A stretch of 64,000 nucleotides of DNA from Anthonomus grandis grandis (taxonomy: Eukaryota > Arthropoda > Insecta > Coleoptera > Curculionidae): positions 11,310,518 to 11,374,517 of the forward strand of contig NC_065563.1 in NCBI RefSeq assembly GCF_022605725.1. The letters run 5' to 3'. Of this stretch, positions 43,469 to 55,219 are shown piece by piece (position 1 is the stretch's first letter; every line of letters starts with the position of its first letter). The position numbers and the translations under genes were made by a program. A model generated the notes under the pieces. It was not told the origin of the DNA. It saw nothing but the letters and a program-made list of their open reading frames with translations, and ran no database searches.

Positions 43469-45059
43469 GTACACGCGTTGTAAACGTACCTATTGTCATG
43501 TTTACCTCAATACGCATTTAATATTTAAACTGTGACACCCTTAAAATGAAAAATATTCGATTTTCGATTTAAGAAGAGAAACGAACCGAAAACTATTCAC
43601 ATAATATACGCGTCGGGGTTCCGAGAACCGCCCGGGTTCCCGGTAGCGCTCGTTTGGAAATCGCCTTCCCACTAACAACACATTTCTGTTTAAGAGAAAC
43701 ATGTTTTTTCATTCTTAGAATAACGAGCTGCGCTCCGTCCTTTTTCGTCCCGTATCGGGCAGGTGTTTGTCGTCTTTGTTTGCACGGTCGTACCGTACTA
43801 TTATGTTGATGATTTAAATGGGGCCCGCGGACCAACGACTGACGAACCTTAATGACCCGTTTAATTTTTCAATTTCAATTTATTTAATTCATACCACAGA
43901 ACACAAATTTAGAGAAATGCGTGTTGCCTAATGAACAGACAGACATTCTGCTTTATTGACGTTGTTGACAAAGACGGGGGCAACCATCTTGAGTGGCGTG
44001 TGGCGGGAAATTTAAGCCTGGTCTATTGCCCGATATTTAAATTTCAAGTAATTTGCAGAATTACAAAAGTTGATGCGTTAACCGACGAGTGATGAGATAT
44101 AGATTCGATGTTGGCACATTTGTAAAATAATTTATCAACCTAGGACTCAAAAAAACTATAAAAAGACAATCGTCAAATACGAATGACAAAAATGTCATTA
44201 TTGTGATATTTGATGTACGTCAAAAATTAGACAATCAGAATCAATCGGCCATCTTGGGTGGCAGAATATTCCGCCCCGCCACATTCAACCTTCATACCGG
44301 TGGTTCATACACAGTTATACGTTCTTATAATAGTAGAATCCGAATTATGAAGTTATATATTCCCAATATATAGATGCAAGCATCTTTTTTGTTCGACTTA
44401 CTTCGAGGAATTTAACGGGGGTGTTTTCTAAAGAACTTTTAAAATAATAACACTGAGGTAATAACATATTTAACATGATAAAGGCAACTACGATATTAGA
44501 TCAATCAATCAATAGTTGTAAACATATTTTATGTAACATGTCATCAGAGTATGAAGTGATTACACCATTTATGTTTAACTTTGTTATTGAGTTGATGTAC
44601 AGTAAGTCCATTCTTTTGTCGGTTGATGGTCCACGCGTGTTATGCTCCGTCCTCTTCTCACTTGATACTATAATATATTGCCTCCTTTATAATATTTGTG
44701 AGTAATTGCTTGGTTGTTAGGAGAGTAATTACCGCTTTGTGCGAAATTTGTTGAAACGAGGTTAATAAGACGTTTGTTTAAACTGCTAGATAATATTTAT
44801 TTACTGAAATCGCTTTAATAATTTAAATTCCCCGCCAGTTCGCACCTGTCATGAATTATAGGCAATTCAATGACGTTTGACGGTCGTATTTGAGTGGAAG
44901 TGAGATCTGCAATAAGCCGTTTAATTGCGACGTAATTTGACGTATTATGGTACAAACAGAGCTTTTACCATTTTATATATTAACATACAGAAAGGCTTTA
45001 AGGATAGATAGAGAGTTTTAAGTATTTCTAATTTTTTTAATCAAAATTCTAATGAGAGT
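43469..45059. other. No recognised gene
   Basis: Contains two slightly GC-richer patches (43610-43850; 44260-44300) and a 76-residue frame at 44475-44705 without motifs. Nothing here supports a gene call. Confidence 0.35.
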
Positions 45060-45064
45060 TTTTG

Positions 45065-45500
45065 CTAGTAATTAAATTTTAGTTCCAAAACTTCGAAAGG
45101 CGACTTCGTTGCTGAACAATAAGTGTAATAAAGATGGCGGCCACGGATCGTAATTGGGGCATTAAACGTCAAAACTGTTAATTTTTAAATGCGATTCTAT
45201 GGTACAAAAAGGGCCCTTTAGCATTTTATACCCACACGCACCGGAAGCCTAAAGTGTCTTCTGAGGGTAAAGACCCTTTTTCCGAAAATTTAAGCAGTTT
45301 TAGGTATTTCTTTAATCAGAGTCCTTGCGTCCTGCGCTAATCAGATTTCAGTTTGACACGTCAAATTTTCAAAGGCGACTTTGCAACTTGAATTGTTACA
45401 ATGAGTGAAACAAAGATGGCGGACACGGAGCATCATTTGGGCAACAAAAATTAACGTTTAAAGTATTTTTTTGAAATTTATTTGTAGTTTTAGTCCTTCA
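45065..45500. repeat. GACGTCAA-family copy (short form), isolated
   Basis: Shares the order of blocks with 5520-5810 and 6710-6960: gcattaaacgtcaaaactg (core at 45161), a run like tttttaaatgcgatt, gaagcctaa, an agggtaaag stretch, then gacacgtcaaattttcaaag. Also carries the aagatggcgg motif twice. Confidence 0.6.
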
Positions 45501-45637
45501 ATTGTGAATTTGACGTTTTAAGTCGCGTACTATTAAATATTTATATATATTAGAGTCCGATGATGACCTAACATTTCATTTTATCACAACAAGCCTGACA
45601 AAGATGCGAGATCCTGTTAAAACCAACACAGATTATA

Positions 45638-46226
45638 CAGGGTGTCATTGAAATGGTGTAAAAAAATTCGGGGGGTGATAGTTCTCCTAAAAATTTTAAA
45701 AAAAGTTCCTATAACTATAGGGTGGAAAATGCATATTAAGGGAGTTAGGGGCACTGAAAGGGTAAATTTAAAAAACGGTTTTTTGAAATTGTAGGCTTAA
45801 AAAACGAGATAAAATTTCGAAAAAAAATCCTCTGCCATAAATTTTGACCCAAAATCAAATGGTGATACTGAAAAATAATTTGGAAAATCGGAAAGGGTAG
45901 TTTTTGCAAGGGTAGGGGGTTAATTCGTGAATAACTTTTTTTAGGTTATTTTCTTCGCAACGTGGGTTCATTTTTTAAAAACTACATACTTTTTCCTACA
46001 AAAAAAGTACTCTTGTTGCACATCGCCCAGAACGATGGTTTTCGAGAAAATTGAAGGCAAAAAGTTTGCTCTGATGGGCTGCTAACTGGTTAAACAACAT
46101 AAACTTATGAAAGTTATGGGGTTTCAAAAGTAAACAAGTAGTTATTAAATAATTAATTGAAAAATCTAAATTTCATGATTTTTAAAACATCGTATTGCTT
46201 TAAAAAAACGAAATAAACCAATTACC
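45638..46226. repeat. Left 589-bp terminal inverted repeat
   Basis: Pairs with 47162-47749. The inner boundary, at aaataaaccaattacc, abuts the first transposase codons that are readable. Confidence 0.95.
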
Positions 46227-47121
46227 GCATTTTAGCACATGTAGAGGAAGATCCGGGGATATCTGTAAGGAGAATTGCAGCGCGGGAAAACGTGAGTCGC
46301 CATTCTGTGTGGATGACTCTTAAGACTCAACTCCTGCATCCGTATCACATCCAAAGGGTACAAGCTCTTGCTCCGGCAGACTATCCCGCTCGAATCATCT
46401 TCTGTCGTTGGTTATTAAGAAAACAGGTACAAGAACCCCTTTTTTTGGCAAATATTTTATGCACGGATGAAGCTGGGTTTACAAGAAATGGAATTTTCAA
46501 TTACCATAATACACATCACTGGTCCGATGAGAACCCTCATGCTGTTGTGGAAAGTCGACACCAAATTCGATTCTCAGTTAATGTTTGGGCGGGAATTCTT
46601 GGCGATAGACTTATTGGACCATTTTTTCTACCCCCGAGGTTAATTTGACACCTTTTGAAAAGTCGCTTGTTATTTATAATAATAAACATTTTAGGCTAAA
46701 TGGTCAAAGTTACCTTAATTTTCTAATACATGATCTACCAGCACTTTTGGAGGAAGTTCCCATAGCACAGAGGCAGATCACGTATTTTATGCATGATGGT
46801 GCACCAGCTCATTTTCCGCTAGCGGTGAGGAATCATTTAAACCAAGTTTTTGAGAGGCGTTGGATAGGACGTGGTGGTCCACAAGCTTAGCCAGCAAGAT
46901 CACCAGATCTTAATCCATTAGATTTCTACTTCTGGGGCCACTTGAAAACTTTGGTTTACTCAGTGCCGATTAATACTGAAGAGCAACTACGTCAACGCAT
47001 TATCGACTGTTCCAATCAAATTCGTACAACCCCAGGGATATTCCACAGGGTACGCAGATCATGGAGAAGAAGAGCAGATGTCTGCATTGAAATGAATGGT
47101 GGTCACTTTGAACATTTACTA
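46226..47121 (+). pseudogene. DD41D transposase, 5'-truncated, one stop, candidate 56-nt intron
   Basis: The frame opens at the inner edge of the left inverted repeat, within the second helix-turn-helix (VEEDPGISVRRIAARENVSR), so the first DNA-binding helices are missing. The core follows: CTDEAGFTRNG (first Asp, about 46466), FSVNVWAGILGDRLIGPFF, a GT-AG interval at 46639-46694, RLNGQSYLNFLIHDLPALLE, MHDGAPAHF (second Asp, about 46796), a TAG where the family has Trp in the WPARSPD block, and SPDLNPLDFYFW (third Asp). Forty-one residues separate the second and third Asp. It ends FEHLL. Confidence 0.9.
46639..46694 (+). other. Candidate 56-nt GT-AG intron in the transposase gene
   Basis: Starts GTTAATTTGA and ends ACATTTTAG. 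Removing 56 bases restores the frame exactly between PPR and LNGQSY, and the interval has an in-frame stop if retained. Size and AT-richness suit insect short introns. AGGTTAAT and AGGCTAAAT at the two edges are similar, so a small insertion or duplication is the alternative. Confidence 0.55.
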
Positions 47122-47161
47122 TGAATGAATTAAGAAATGCATTATTTTAATAAGGAATTTT

Positions 47162-47749
47162 GGTAATTGGTTTATTTCGTTTTTTAAAGCAATAAGATGT
47201 TTTAAAAATCATAAAATTTAGATTTTTCAATTAATTATTTAATAACTACGTGTTTACTTTTGAAACCCCATAACTTTCATAGGTTTATGTTGTTTAACCA
47301 GTTAGCAACCCATCAGAGCAAACTTTTTGCCTTCAATTTTCTCGAAAACCATCGTTCTGGGCGATGTGCAACAAGAGTACCTTTTTTGTAGGAAAAAGTA
47401 TGTAGTTTTTAAAAAATGAACCCACGTTGCGAAAAAAATAACCTAAAAAAAGTTATTCACGAATTAACCCCCTACCCTTGCAAAAACTACCCTTTCCGAT
47501 TTTCCAAATTATTTTTCAGTATCACCATTTGATTTTGGGTCAAAATTTATGGCAGAGGATTTTTTTTCGAAATTTTATCTCGTTTTTTAAGCCTACAATT
47601 TCAAAAAACCGTTTTTTAAATTTACCCTTTCAGTGCCCCTAACTCCCTTAATATGCATTTTCCGCCCTATAGTTATAGGAACTTTTTTTTAAATTTTTAG
47701 GAGTACTATCACCCCCCGAATTTTTTTACACCATTTCAATGACACCCTG
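47162..47749. repeat. Right terminal inverted repeat (588 bp)
   Basis: Reverse complement of 45638-46226. It begins about 40 bases after the transposase stop. Confidence 0.95.
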
Positions 47750-47751
47750 TA

Positions 47752-49213
47752 TACGCTTTCTCCGAACTCGTCTCATCTCCCTCATTGTTTCGCCCGGTTC
47801 TAGAAATCGTGACGTTAACGTATTGAGCCACGTATATGGTCCCTTAATCTCCTGACCCTGGACCCCCCGTCCCTCCTTCAACAACAACAAATTCACCATA
47901 TGGGCCCTATGCGAGTCAAATACATTGTTCGATTCTTAGAAAGGCAGCGCTGCTGTAAGCTTCGTGTATAACCTGATGCGGATTATTTAGAGAATGAGTG
48001 TTTTGAGGTGAATGCTCTATTTAAAATAAAGAAAACTGCGCTATTTGTTGCGGAGCACAAGTAACTTCATAAGTTATAATGACTCTTTCCGGCCTTAATA
48101 GAGAGCCCGCAATTTTATCAATTAACCTCCATGTTCCGTTTCCGGAAATTTTCCTAGAACACCTTACCGGAAACGACCCGCAAATAACTCGCTCCGCTCA
48201 TTACCTAATCCGTATACAACTTCTATTTACGTAATTTTAAAATGGAACGTTTCCTTGGTTCTCGGTAATTCACTTTTATCATATTTTTAGTTATTCAACT
48301 TGGAGATAATTACGCTTGCTATTAATGGCACTCTGTGCCGTAGTTAATTTAGCCAAGTAGTCAATGGGAATACGACTCAATTCCATCCCACACTTGTTTG
48401 CATTACAACACTGAAAAAATGAATTACTTGACCGGAAAGCATATGACAGGATGTAATAAAGTGTTTTTTACACAAAAGCCAAGATACTTCAATGAAGAAT
48501 CAGTATTTTCGGTCAAATCCTATATAAAAGAGGCCTGACAACATCAAGAGAGCGCATATGCTGTGACGTCATTATAAATGACACTCTGGTTGTCCATGTC
48601 CCTTTTACTCCCAAAAAAACTGTACCTACCTAATGAAAAATTATCAAAAATGTGATTCTCCGAACGGTTCCGATGCTAATTTACCAAATCTATAGCGAGC
48701 AAATCGTGTTTCTCGGTAACGAGGATCATTAATGTGAGACCTTTTCTCTCGGAACAGTTCGTTACGGACCATTAAACCACCTCGGCTCAGTAAATAAGTA
48801 AATTTTCTAAAACAAAAGGCAATTTCATCGACGACCGGGTTTTTGCTTATTAATTAATTATACGTTCGTAGAATGACCTTTAATCGAGCTCTTTTGGTGA
48901 ATTTTTATTCTCGAAAATAGACTGTTTCTTAAAGGAATCAAAATCTCTCTTTTGATGATGGTAATTTGTATGTCAAGCGAAATGATGGAAAACTGGCAAA
49001 AATTAAATCAGGACAGGATTTGGAGTGGTAGAAGACGAAAATAACTTTTGAAATCTTGTTAGAACTCTATTTGTTACTTCTTTGAGTGTTTACATTTTTT
49101 TTTATCATTAGGACCCACTGTGTTGTAATTTTTGTCTAGCAAAATGCCTCGTATAGACCACTGTGTCGCATGATTATTATAATAACACACGGAAAATGCT
49201 AAAACGTCAAAAC
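47752..49213. other. No recognised gene
   Basis: Mixed-composition, non-repetitive sequence with short frames only. It is one of the few stretches without obvious element debris, so it may be unique host DNA. Confidence 0.4.
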
Positions 49214-52200
49214 GTTGCCGAATTATCACGGCTAAAAGAACCCGATTTTGTAAAAGATATGCACATATTCGGATTCTCCAGAGTCTCTTGAATAATTCCG
49301 TTCCAATTTCAGGAAGTTCTGAGCTATTTTAAGCATTTTATCAATTAAATTAGGAAGCAAGTCCGAGCCGATTCATCCGCGTTGACGCCATGTTGTCAAA
49401 ACCGCCATTAAAATTGGGCATAGACGTCAAAATCGACCATTTTCAGACGAGGTTTTAGGATATAAAAATAGGTTTTTACCTTATGATTTGTACGTGGAAA
49501 AATAGTATAAAGCCTTAGGAACAGATTAAAATCAATTCTCGACCGATTCCAATCGGTTTTAGTGGTTAAATTTCAATTATAAAAAGGGTCTTTTTTCGCC
49601 GTTTTCGTTGCCATGGAGACGCGGCCATGGGCCTCTTTAAGAGTTCAGGGTGATTTTTGGCGATTTTTCGTGCTTGGAGTTTTTTGAAAAAAATTACTTT
49701 TAGGGTACTTGTAAAAATAGCGAAACAATGAAATTTTAGTATGTTATAGTAAATTAAATGGCGCATCTGCTCGATTAGTTTTGGTTTATCTATCACATAC
49801 AGGGCGCGCACAATTAATTTCCAAAGTCAAAAAATGTTAAAAAATTCATAACTCAAAAACGGTTTTACTTAGAAGTACGGTTGAAATTGCAAAACATTCT
49901 GCTTATCACAGGCTACAAACTGTCCATAAGCCATTTGGCTCTATGAGGTGCCACTAAAAAGTTATTAAGACTGGAAAAAAAAAAGTGTGAAAAAGTTGCC
50001 GAATTATCACGGCTAAAAGAACCCGATTTTGTAAAAGATATGCACATATTCGGATTCTCCAGAGTCTCTTGAATAATTCCGTTCCAATTTCAGGAAGTTC
50101 TGAGCTATTTTAAGCATTTTATCAATTAAATTAGGAAGCAAGTCCGAGCCGATTCATCCGCGTTGACGCCATGTTGTCAAAACCGCCATTAAAATTGGGC
50201 ATAGACGTCAAAATCGACCATTTTCAGACGAGGTTTTAGGATATAAAAATAGGTTTTTACCTTATGATTTGTACGTGGAAAAATAGTATAAAGCCTTAGG
50301 AACAGATTAAAATCAATTCTCGACCGATTCCAATCGGTTTTAGTGGTTAAATTTCAATTATAAAAAGGGTCTTTTTTCGCCGTTTTCGTTGCCATGGAGA
50401 CGCGGCCATGGGCCTCTTTAAGAGTTCAGGGTGATTTTTGGCGATTTTTCGTGCTTGGAGTTTTTTGAAAAAAATTACTTTTAGGGTACTTGTAAAAATA
50501 GCGAAACAATGAAATTTTAGTATGTTATAGTAAATTAAATGGCGCATCTGCTCGATTAGTTTTGGTTTATCTATCACATACAGGGCGCGCACAATTAATT
50601 TCCAAAGTCAAAAAATGTTAAAAAATTCATAACTCAAAAACGGTTTTACTTAGAAGTACGGTTGAAATTGCAAAACATTCTGCTTATCACAGGCTACAAA
50701 CTGTCCATAAGCCATTTGGCTCTATGAGGTGCCACTAAAAAGTTATTAAGACTGGAAAAAAAAAAGTGTGAAAAAGTTGCCGAATTATCACGGCTAAAAG
50801 AGCCCGATTTGGTAAAAGATATGCACATATTCGGATTCTCCAGAGTCTCTTGAATAATTCCGTTCCAATTTCAGGAAGTTCTGAGCTATTTTAAGCATTT
50901 TATCAATTAAATTAGGAAGCAGGTCCGAGCCGATTCATCCGCGTTGACGCCATGTTGTCAAAACCGCCATTAAAATTGGGCATTAGACGTCAAAATCGAC
51001 CATTTTCAGACGAGGTTTTAGGGTATAAAAATAGGTTTTTACCTTATGATTTGTACGTGGAAAAATAGTATAAGGCCTTAGGGACAGATTAAAATCAATT
51101 CTGGACCGATTCCAATTGGTTTTAGTGGTTAAATTTCAATTATAAAAAGGGTCTTTTTTCGCCGTTTTCGTTGCCATGGAGACGCGGCCATGGGCGAGTT
51201 TGAGAATTCATCAGTGTGATTTTTCGTGCTTGGACTTTTTTGAAAAAAAATTACTTTTAGGGTACTTGTAAAAATAGCGAAACAATGAAATTTTAGTATG
51301 TTATAGTAAAATGAATGGCGCATCTGCTCGATTGGTTTTGGTTTATTTATCACATACAGGGTGCGCACAATTAATTTCCAAAGTCAAATAATGTTAAAAA
51401 ATTCATAACTCAAAAACGGTTTTACTTAGAAGTACGGTTGAAATAGCAAAACATTCTGCTTATCACAGGCTACAAACTGTCCATAAGTCATTTGGCTCTA
51501 TGAGGTGCCACTAAATGTGTAAAAGTTGCCGAATTATCACGGCTAAAAGAACCCGATTTGGTAAAAGATATGCACATATTCGGATTCTCCAGAGTCTCTT
51601 GAATAATTCCGTTCCGATTTCAGGAAGTTCTGAGCTATTTTAAGCATTTTATCAATTAAATTAGGAAGCAGGTCCGAGCCGATTCATCCACGTTGACGCC
51701 ATGTTGTCAAAACCGCCATTAAAATTGGGCATAGACGTCAAGATCGACCATTTTCAGACGAGGTTTTAGGGTATAAAAATAGGTTTTTACCTTATGATTT
51801 GTACGTGGAAAAATAGTATAAAGCCTTAGGAACGGATTAAGATCAATTCTGGACCGATTCCAATCGGTTTTAGTGGTTAAATTTCAATTATAAAAAGGGT
51901 CTTTTTTCGCCGTTTTCGTTGCCATGGAGACGCGGCCATGGGCGTCCTTGAGAATTCATCAGTGTGCAGGGTGATTTTTCGTGCTTGGACTTTTTTGAAA
52001 AAAAAAAACTTTTAGGATACTTGTAAAAATAGCGAAACAATGAAATTTTAGTATGTTATAGTAAATTAAATGGCGCATCTGCTCGATTAGTTATGGTTTA
52101 TTTATCACATACAGGGCGCGAACAATTAATTTCCAAAGTCAAAAAATGTTAAAAAATTCATAACTTAAAAACGGTTTTACTTAGAAGTACGGTTGAAATT

Positions 52201-52308
52201 GCAAAATATTCTCCTTATTACACGCTACAAACCGCCCGTAAACCATTTGGCTCTAAGTGAGACCATTAAAAAGTTATTAAGGCTGGAAAAAAAAAAGTGT
52301 GAAAAAGG
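49214..52308. repeat. Tandem array, four units of about 781 bp
   Basis: Units begin gttgccgaattatcacggct at 49214, 49995, 50776 and 51525. The first two are almost identical; the third has a deletion near its rear (749 bp) and the fourth is the most divergent. Each unit contains a GACGTCAAAATCGACC core (about 49421 in unit 1), a ccatggagacgcggccatgg palindrome and a cacatacagggcgcgcacaa mariner-end-like segment. A minus-strand frame of 79-81 residues recurs in the first three units, but it is short, basic and without a family match; its conservation just follows the DNA identity. Confidence 0.92.
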
Positions 52309-52343
52309 GTTTTTTTTTAACTGAGCACTGCTCACCCTGTATA
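52112..52343. repeat. MITE-like segment closing the tandem array
   Basis: Starts tacagggcgcgaacaattaa and ends gctcaccctgtata, so its outer bases are inverted (TACAGGG and CCCTGTA). In the earlier units the segment is present only up to gtgtgaaaaag and then runs into the next unit. The intact version lies only at the array end. Confidence 0.6.
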
Positions 52344-53601
52344 AATGATAGCTAAAAAACTAAAAAAAATCAATTTTTTAGGGTTTTTTTTTCATTTTCT
52401 CCCAAAAAAAAACATTTTTCCACAAAAAGTCCTTAATAAAAATTGTAGTTCTCGATGAGGCACACATATCTTCTGTAAGTCACTATTTCCGCAAAGATAC
52501 CGTTTAACCGTCAGAGGGGCTAGAATATCACACATGTCTGAAACTTTGAGCGTTAAAAAAAATACTTTCCGTGTGCTGAGAATAACCAAAAAGTATACAG
52601 TCCATCTACAGATGAGGTCTAATCGACCCGTTAAATTTCATAAAATTCAACGAACCGTTGCGACCTGTACCGAAGCACGCGGAAAAAATCAAACAAAAAA
52701 AATTTTTTTGAGTTCTAAGGCTTCCCCCTCCTAAATAAAAAAACAAATAAAAAATTGTAGTCGATAGAGTTGTAGCCTCATATATCTAGATTATGAAAAG
52801 GTAAAAATCACTTCTCTACCCTAATTAGAAATAAAGTTATAAGCACTCTTGTCCGCCGAGTCCCGAGGTCGTGCGAAAACTCCCAAAAAGAAGCGGACCT
52901 CTATAAGAGCTACGCTCTTATAATAATAAATGAGGCTCCGAGTATCCATTTGTAAAAAAATGCGTTATGTCCGATTCTGCATTAAAAAGTGATGGATTGA
53001 GGACGTCATATACCATATTTAATTTCCACATAGAAAACCCCTAAACCCAATATTAATTTGCACAATAAACGATGATATGCCTTAATAGTTAAATCAAGCA
53101 ATCTTGTCTGGTCCCTCTGTCTCTCATCTGACAGTTACGTGTTAATAAATCCACCTGAAGCATATAATTTAAATTCCCAAAATAATTAAAACAAAGCAAC
53201 AAAAAACCCACTCGATTTATCTGCTAACGAGATAGATCGGGGACGCCTTATGCAAATAGGCACGCAGTGGCGGTACTACCCGGTGATTACGTTCGCCAAC
53301 GGGGCACCCGGTCTGTTATTAATTTCGACCACAATACTAAGAAGAGGCAGAAGAAGAAGAAGACCGAAGTGGAGAAAAAAAAGGTTTATTTGCCAAAGAA
53401 AAATATAGTATATATGTACGAGAACCAGACGGGGTCCGTTTTCTTCGAAGTTCGGAATCCGATGAATATCTGCGGCCCCTTGTTCTTTGTCTTGTTCTGC
53501 TTCTTCGAATTCTGTTTCGCGAATAATTGACAAGTTTTATTGGGGAGCAGCTGTCAATGTCAAATGTGTCCGTTTGATTGAATGCCTTTTACACTGTCGC
53601 A
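52344..53601. other. No recognised gene
   Basis: AT-rich with low-complexity A tracts. An 87-residue plus frame and an 85-residue minus frame overlap at 53267-53533 in a less AT-rich patch; neither has a family signature, so neither is called. Confidence 0.35.
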
Positions 53602-53966
53602 CATGTATGAAGCTTGTATGGGGAAAATCGGAATCGTCTGTCGGCCATCTTGCTTGGCAAAATTGACATTGACTGAACATCATTTGATTATATAAGGTTT
53701 GCACTGCCTATTTTTTAAATTTTATTTCATGCTCGTATCAATCCACTTCCTGTGTTCACTCAGACGAAATGAGTTTGCTTTAGATATTACGATTGAGTGA
53801 TAAGATTGTCAGATTAAATGAAATTTGATTTCCCGCCTAAATTTGGCCACGCCGTTCTACCAATTTAATTGGTCCAATTAGGCACGTCAAACTGTCAAGT
53901 TAGTTACAACAGTTTCCGTTGCCAAGCGAGAGGGCGCCAGCTGATTTGTCAGAAGAATTTGAGACG
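53602..53966. repeat. Dispersed non-coding repeat, copy 2 (copy 1 at 19041)
   Basis: Same orientation and block order as 19041-19692 but without its internal 290 bases. High identity remains across the shared blocks. Confidence 0.75.
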
Positions 53967-54544
53967 TCAAATTTGAGATTGCCTGGGTTGCTCAGTTTTT
54001 TTTTTTTTTGTTAAGAGACCGAATTTATTTATCGCTATAAAATTGAATCGCACAGTGCACTGTCCCGTTCCGGGAATCTATTCCGTTTTTTTCAATTACC
54101 TAACGTCCCGGGATTTCGAGATTAAGCGGTTTAAAAGTCAAAGGGCGTGCCCTTGGAACTCGTTTAATCTCCCATAGGGGCGGCACGTGTGCCGGACACT
54201 CCGAACGTTCCCGGAATACATAAATTTGCGTGTTTAATTCAGTTTGTGTTATTTGGTTGATTGTTTATACGGGCCTAGTGAATATCGGTCTAACAAATAA
54301 ATATTTATATGAACGAAGAGATGACCGTTGCTAAAAATATTCAAACTAATTTGAATTGAGATGGCGCTTGAATAGACGAGACGTGGTGTTTGTCGCTCTT
54401 CAAAAATCCTCCTAATTTTACAAAAGTGACATTAGGGGTAAAGAGTAACCTCTTTTGACGACTGACCTGTTTTGTGCCGGTTTTTTTGGATTTATTTTTA
54501 GCCAACATCGCTTCCCGCCAAAATATGGGATTGTCAACAACTGA
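53967..54544. other. No recognised gene; leads into the ORF1 remnant
   Basis: Probably contains the 5' part of non-LTR element B, but no domain can be read. The 74-residue minus frame at 54341-54565 is treated as a chance frame. Confidence 0.35.
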
Positions 54545-54635
54545 CGTAAGAGAGACAAAATCCATTATCTCTATGTTGCAGAAAAATTAGCAGCATTAAT
54601 AGGAGAGAAGTTCGAAAAACAGCTCGAATCCCATA

Positions 54636-54664
54636 CTGCCGTGCTAAGAAAGAAGAGCATAAGT
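54636..54664. repeat. Left 29-bp terminal inverted repeat of the Sola-like element
   Basis: Exact inverted match to 58506-58534; homology stops after the 29th base. Confidence 0.95.
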
Positions 54665-54844
54665 ACCATTTTGCTACTTTTGAGAAAAACGCATTTAAAG
54701 TTTTATTTTTGTATTTTATTAAAAGTCTTTTGTTTTATGGCAAATTCTACGGTTTTTTTTTGCCTACTGAATTCCTTGCATGTGTTTAACTATATCTTTA
54801 AAATATTATCTCTAAATATGTAAAAGTTCTTTCAAAAATAAGAA

Positions 54845-54940
54845 AAAACAAAAGCATAAGGGTATCTAATTTTTATTTTATGCCAACATCCCTAGAAAGA
54901 AAAGCATATATCGCCTAATCGGTACATATGCTTTTCTTGG
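54845..54940. promoter_or_regulatory. Left subterminal motif cluster (AAGAAAAGCATA)
   Basis: aacaaaagcataag (about 54847), agaaagaaaagcatata (about 54894) and the inverted catatgcttttctt (about 54925) repeat the inner part of the terminal repeat (AAGAAGAGCATAAGT). Repeated copies near both ends suggest transposase binding sites; this is inference. Confidence 0.6.
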
Positions 54941-55219
54941 TAAGTATTATAAACCCATACAGATTACAACGTACATAGTAAAATAGGCTTAAGCTCTATT
55001 TGATTTTAATTGCATGATTTGAAAGAAGCCTAAAAAATAAAAAAAGTATATTTTTTTACTAATTTATAAGGAAAAATACATATAGAGATTAGTACAGTAA
55101 ATTTATTACTTAAAAACATAAGATTTATTCTCTTAAAATATTTGCTTAACTTAATTTTAAATTAAAATGCCTTAGAGTCTAATTAAATGTTAAAATTTGG
55201 GTTTTATTTGGAACAGCTT

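Larger units (their letters stand above)
45638..47749 (+). mobile_element. Mariner-like (DD41D) element with 589-bp terminal inverted repeats
   Basis: TA (45636-45637 and 47750-47751) flanks ends starting CAGGGTGTCATTGAAATGG. The arms 45638-46226 and 47162-47749 are inverted copies at very high identity across nearly 590 bp, so over half of the 2112-bp element is inverted repeat. It encodes a transposase of the same DD41D type as the other two, missing its N-terminus. Confidence 0.95.

Noticed and set aside
49566..51368. Conserved 79-81-residue minus-strand frames in the 781-bp array
   Set aside because: The conservation equals that of the whole unit, the frames are lost in the fourth unit, and the protein has no recognisable domain; coding selection is not shown.
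53267..53533. Overlapping 87- and 85-residue frames
   Set aside because: Low-complexity lysine and phenylalanine-rich translations on opposite strands; no support for either.
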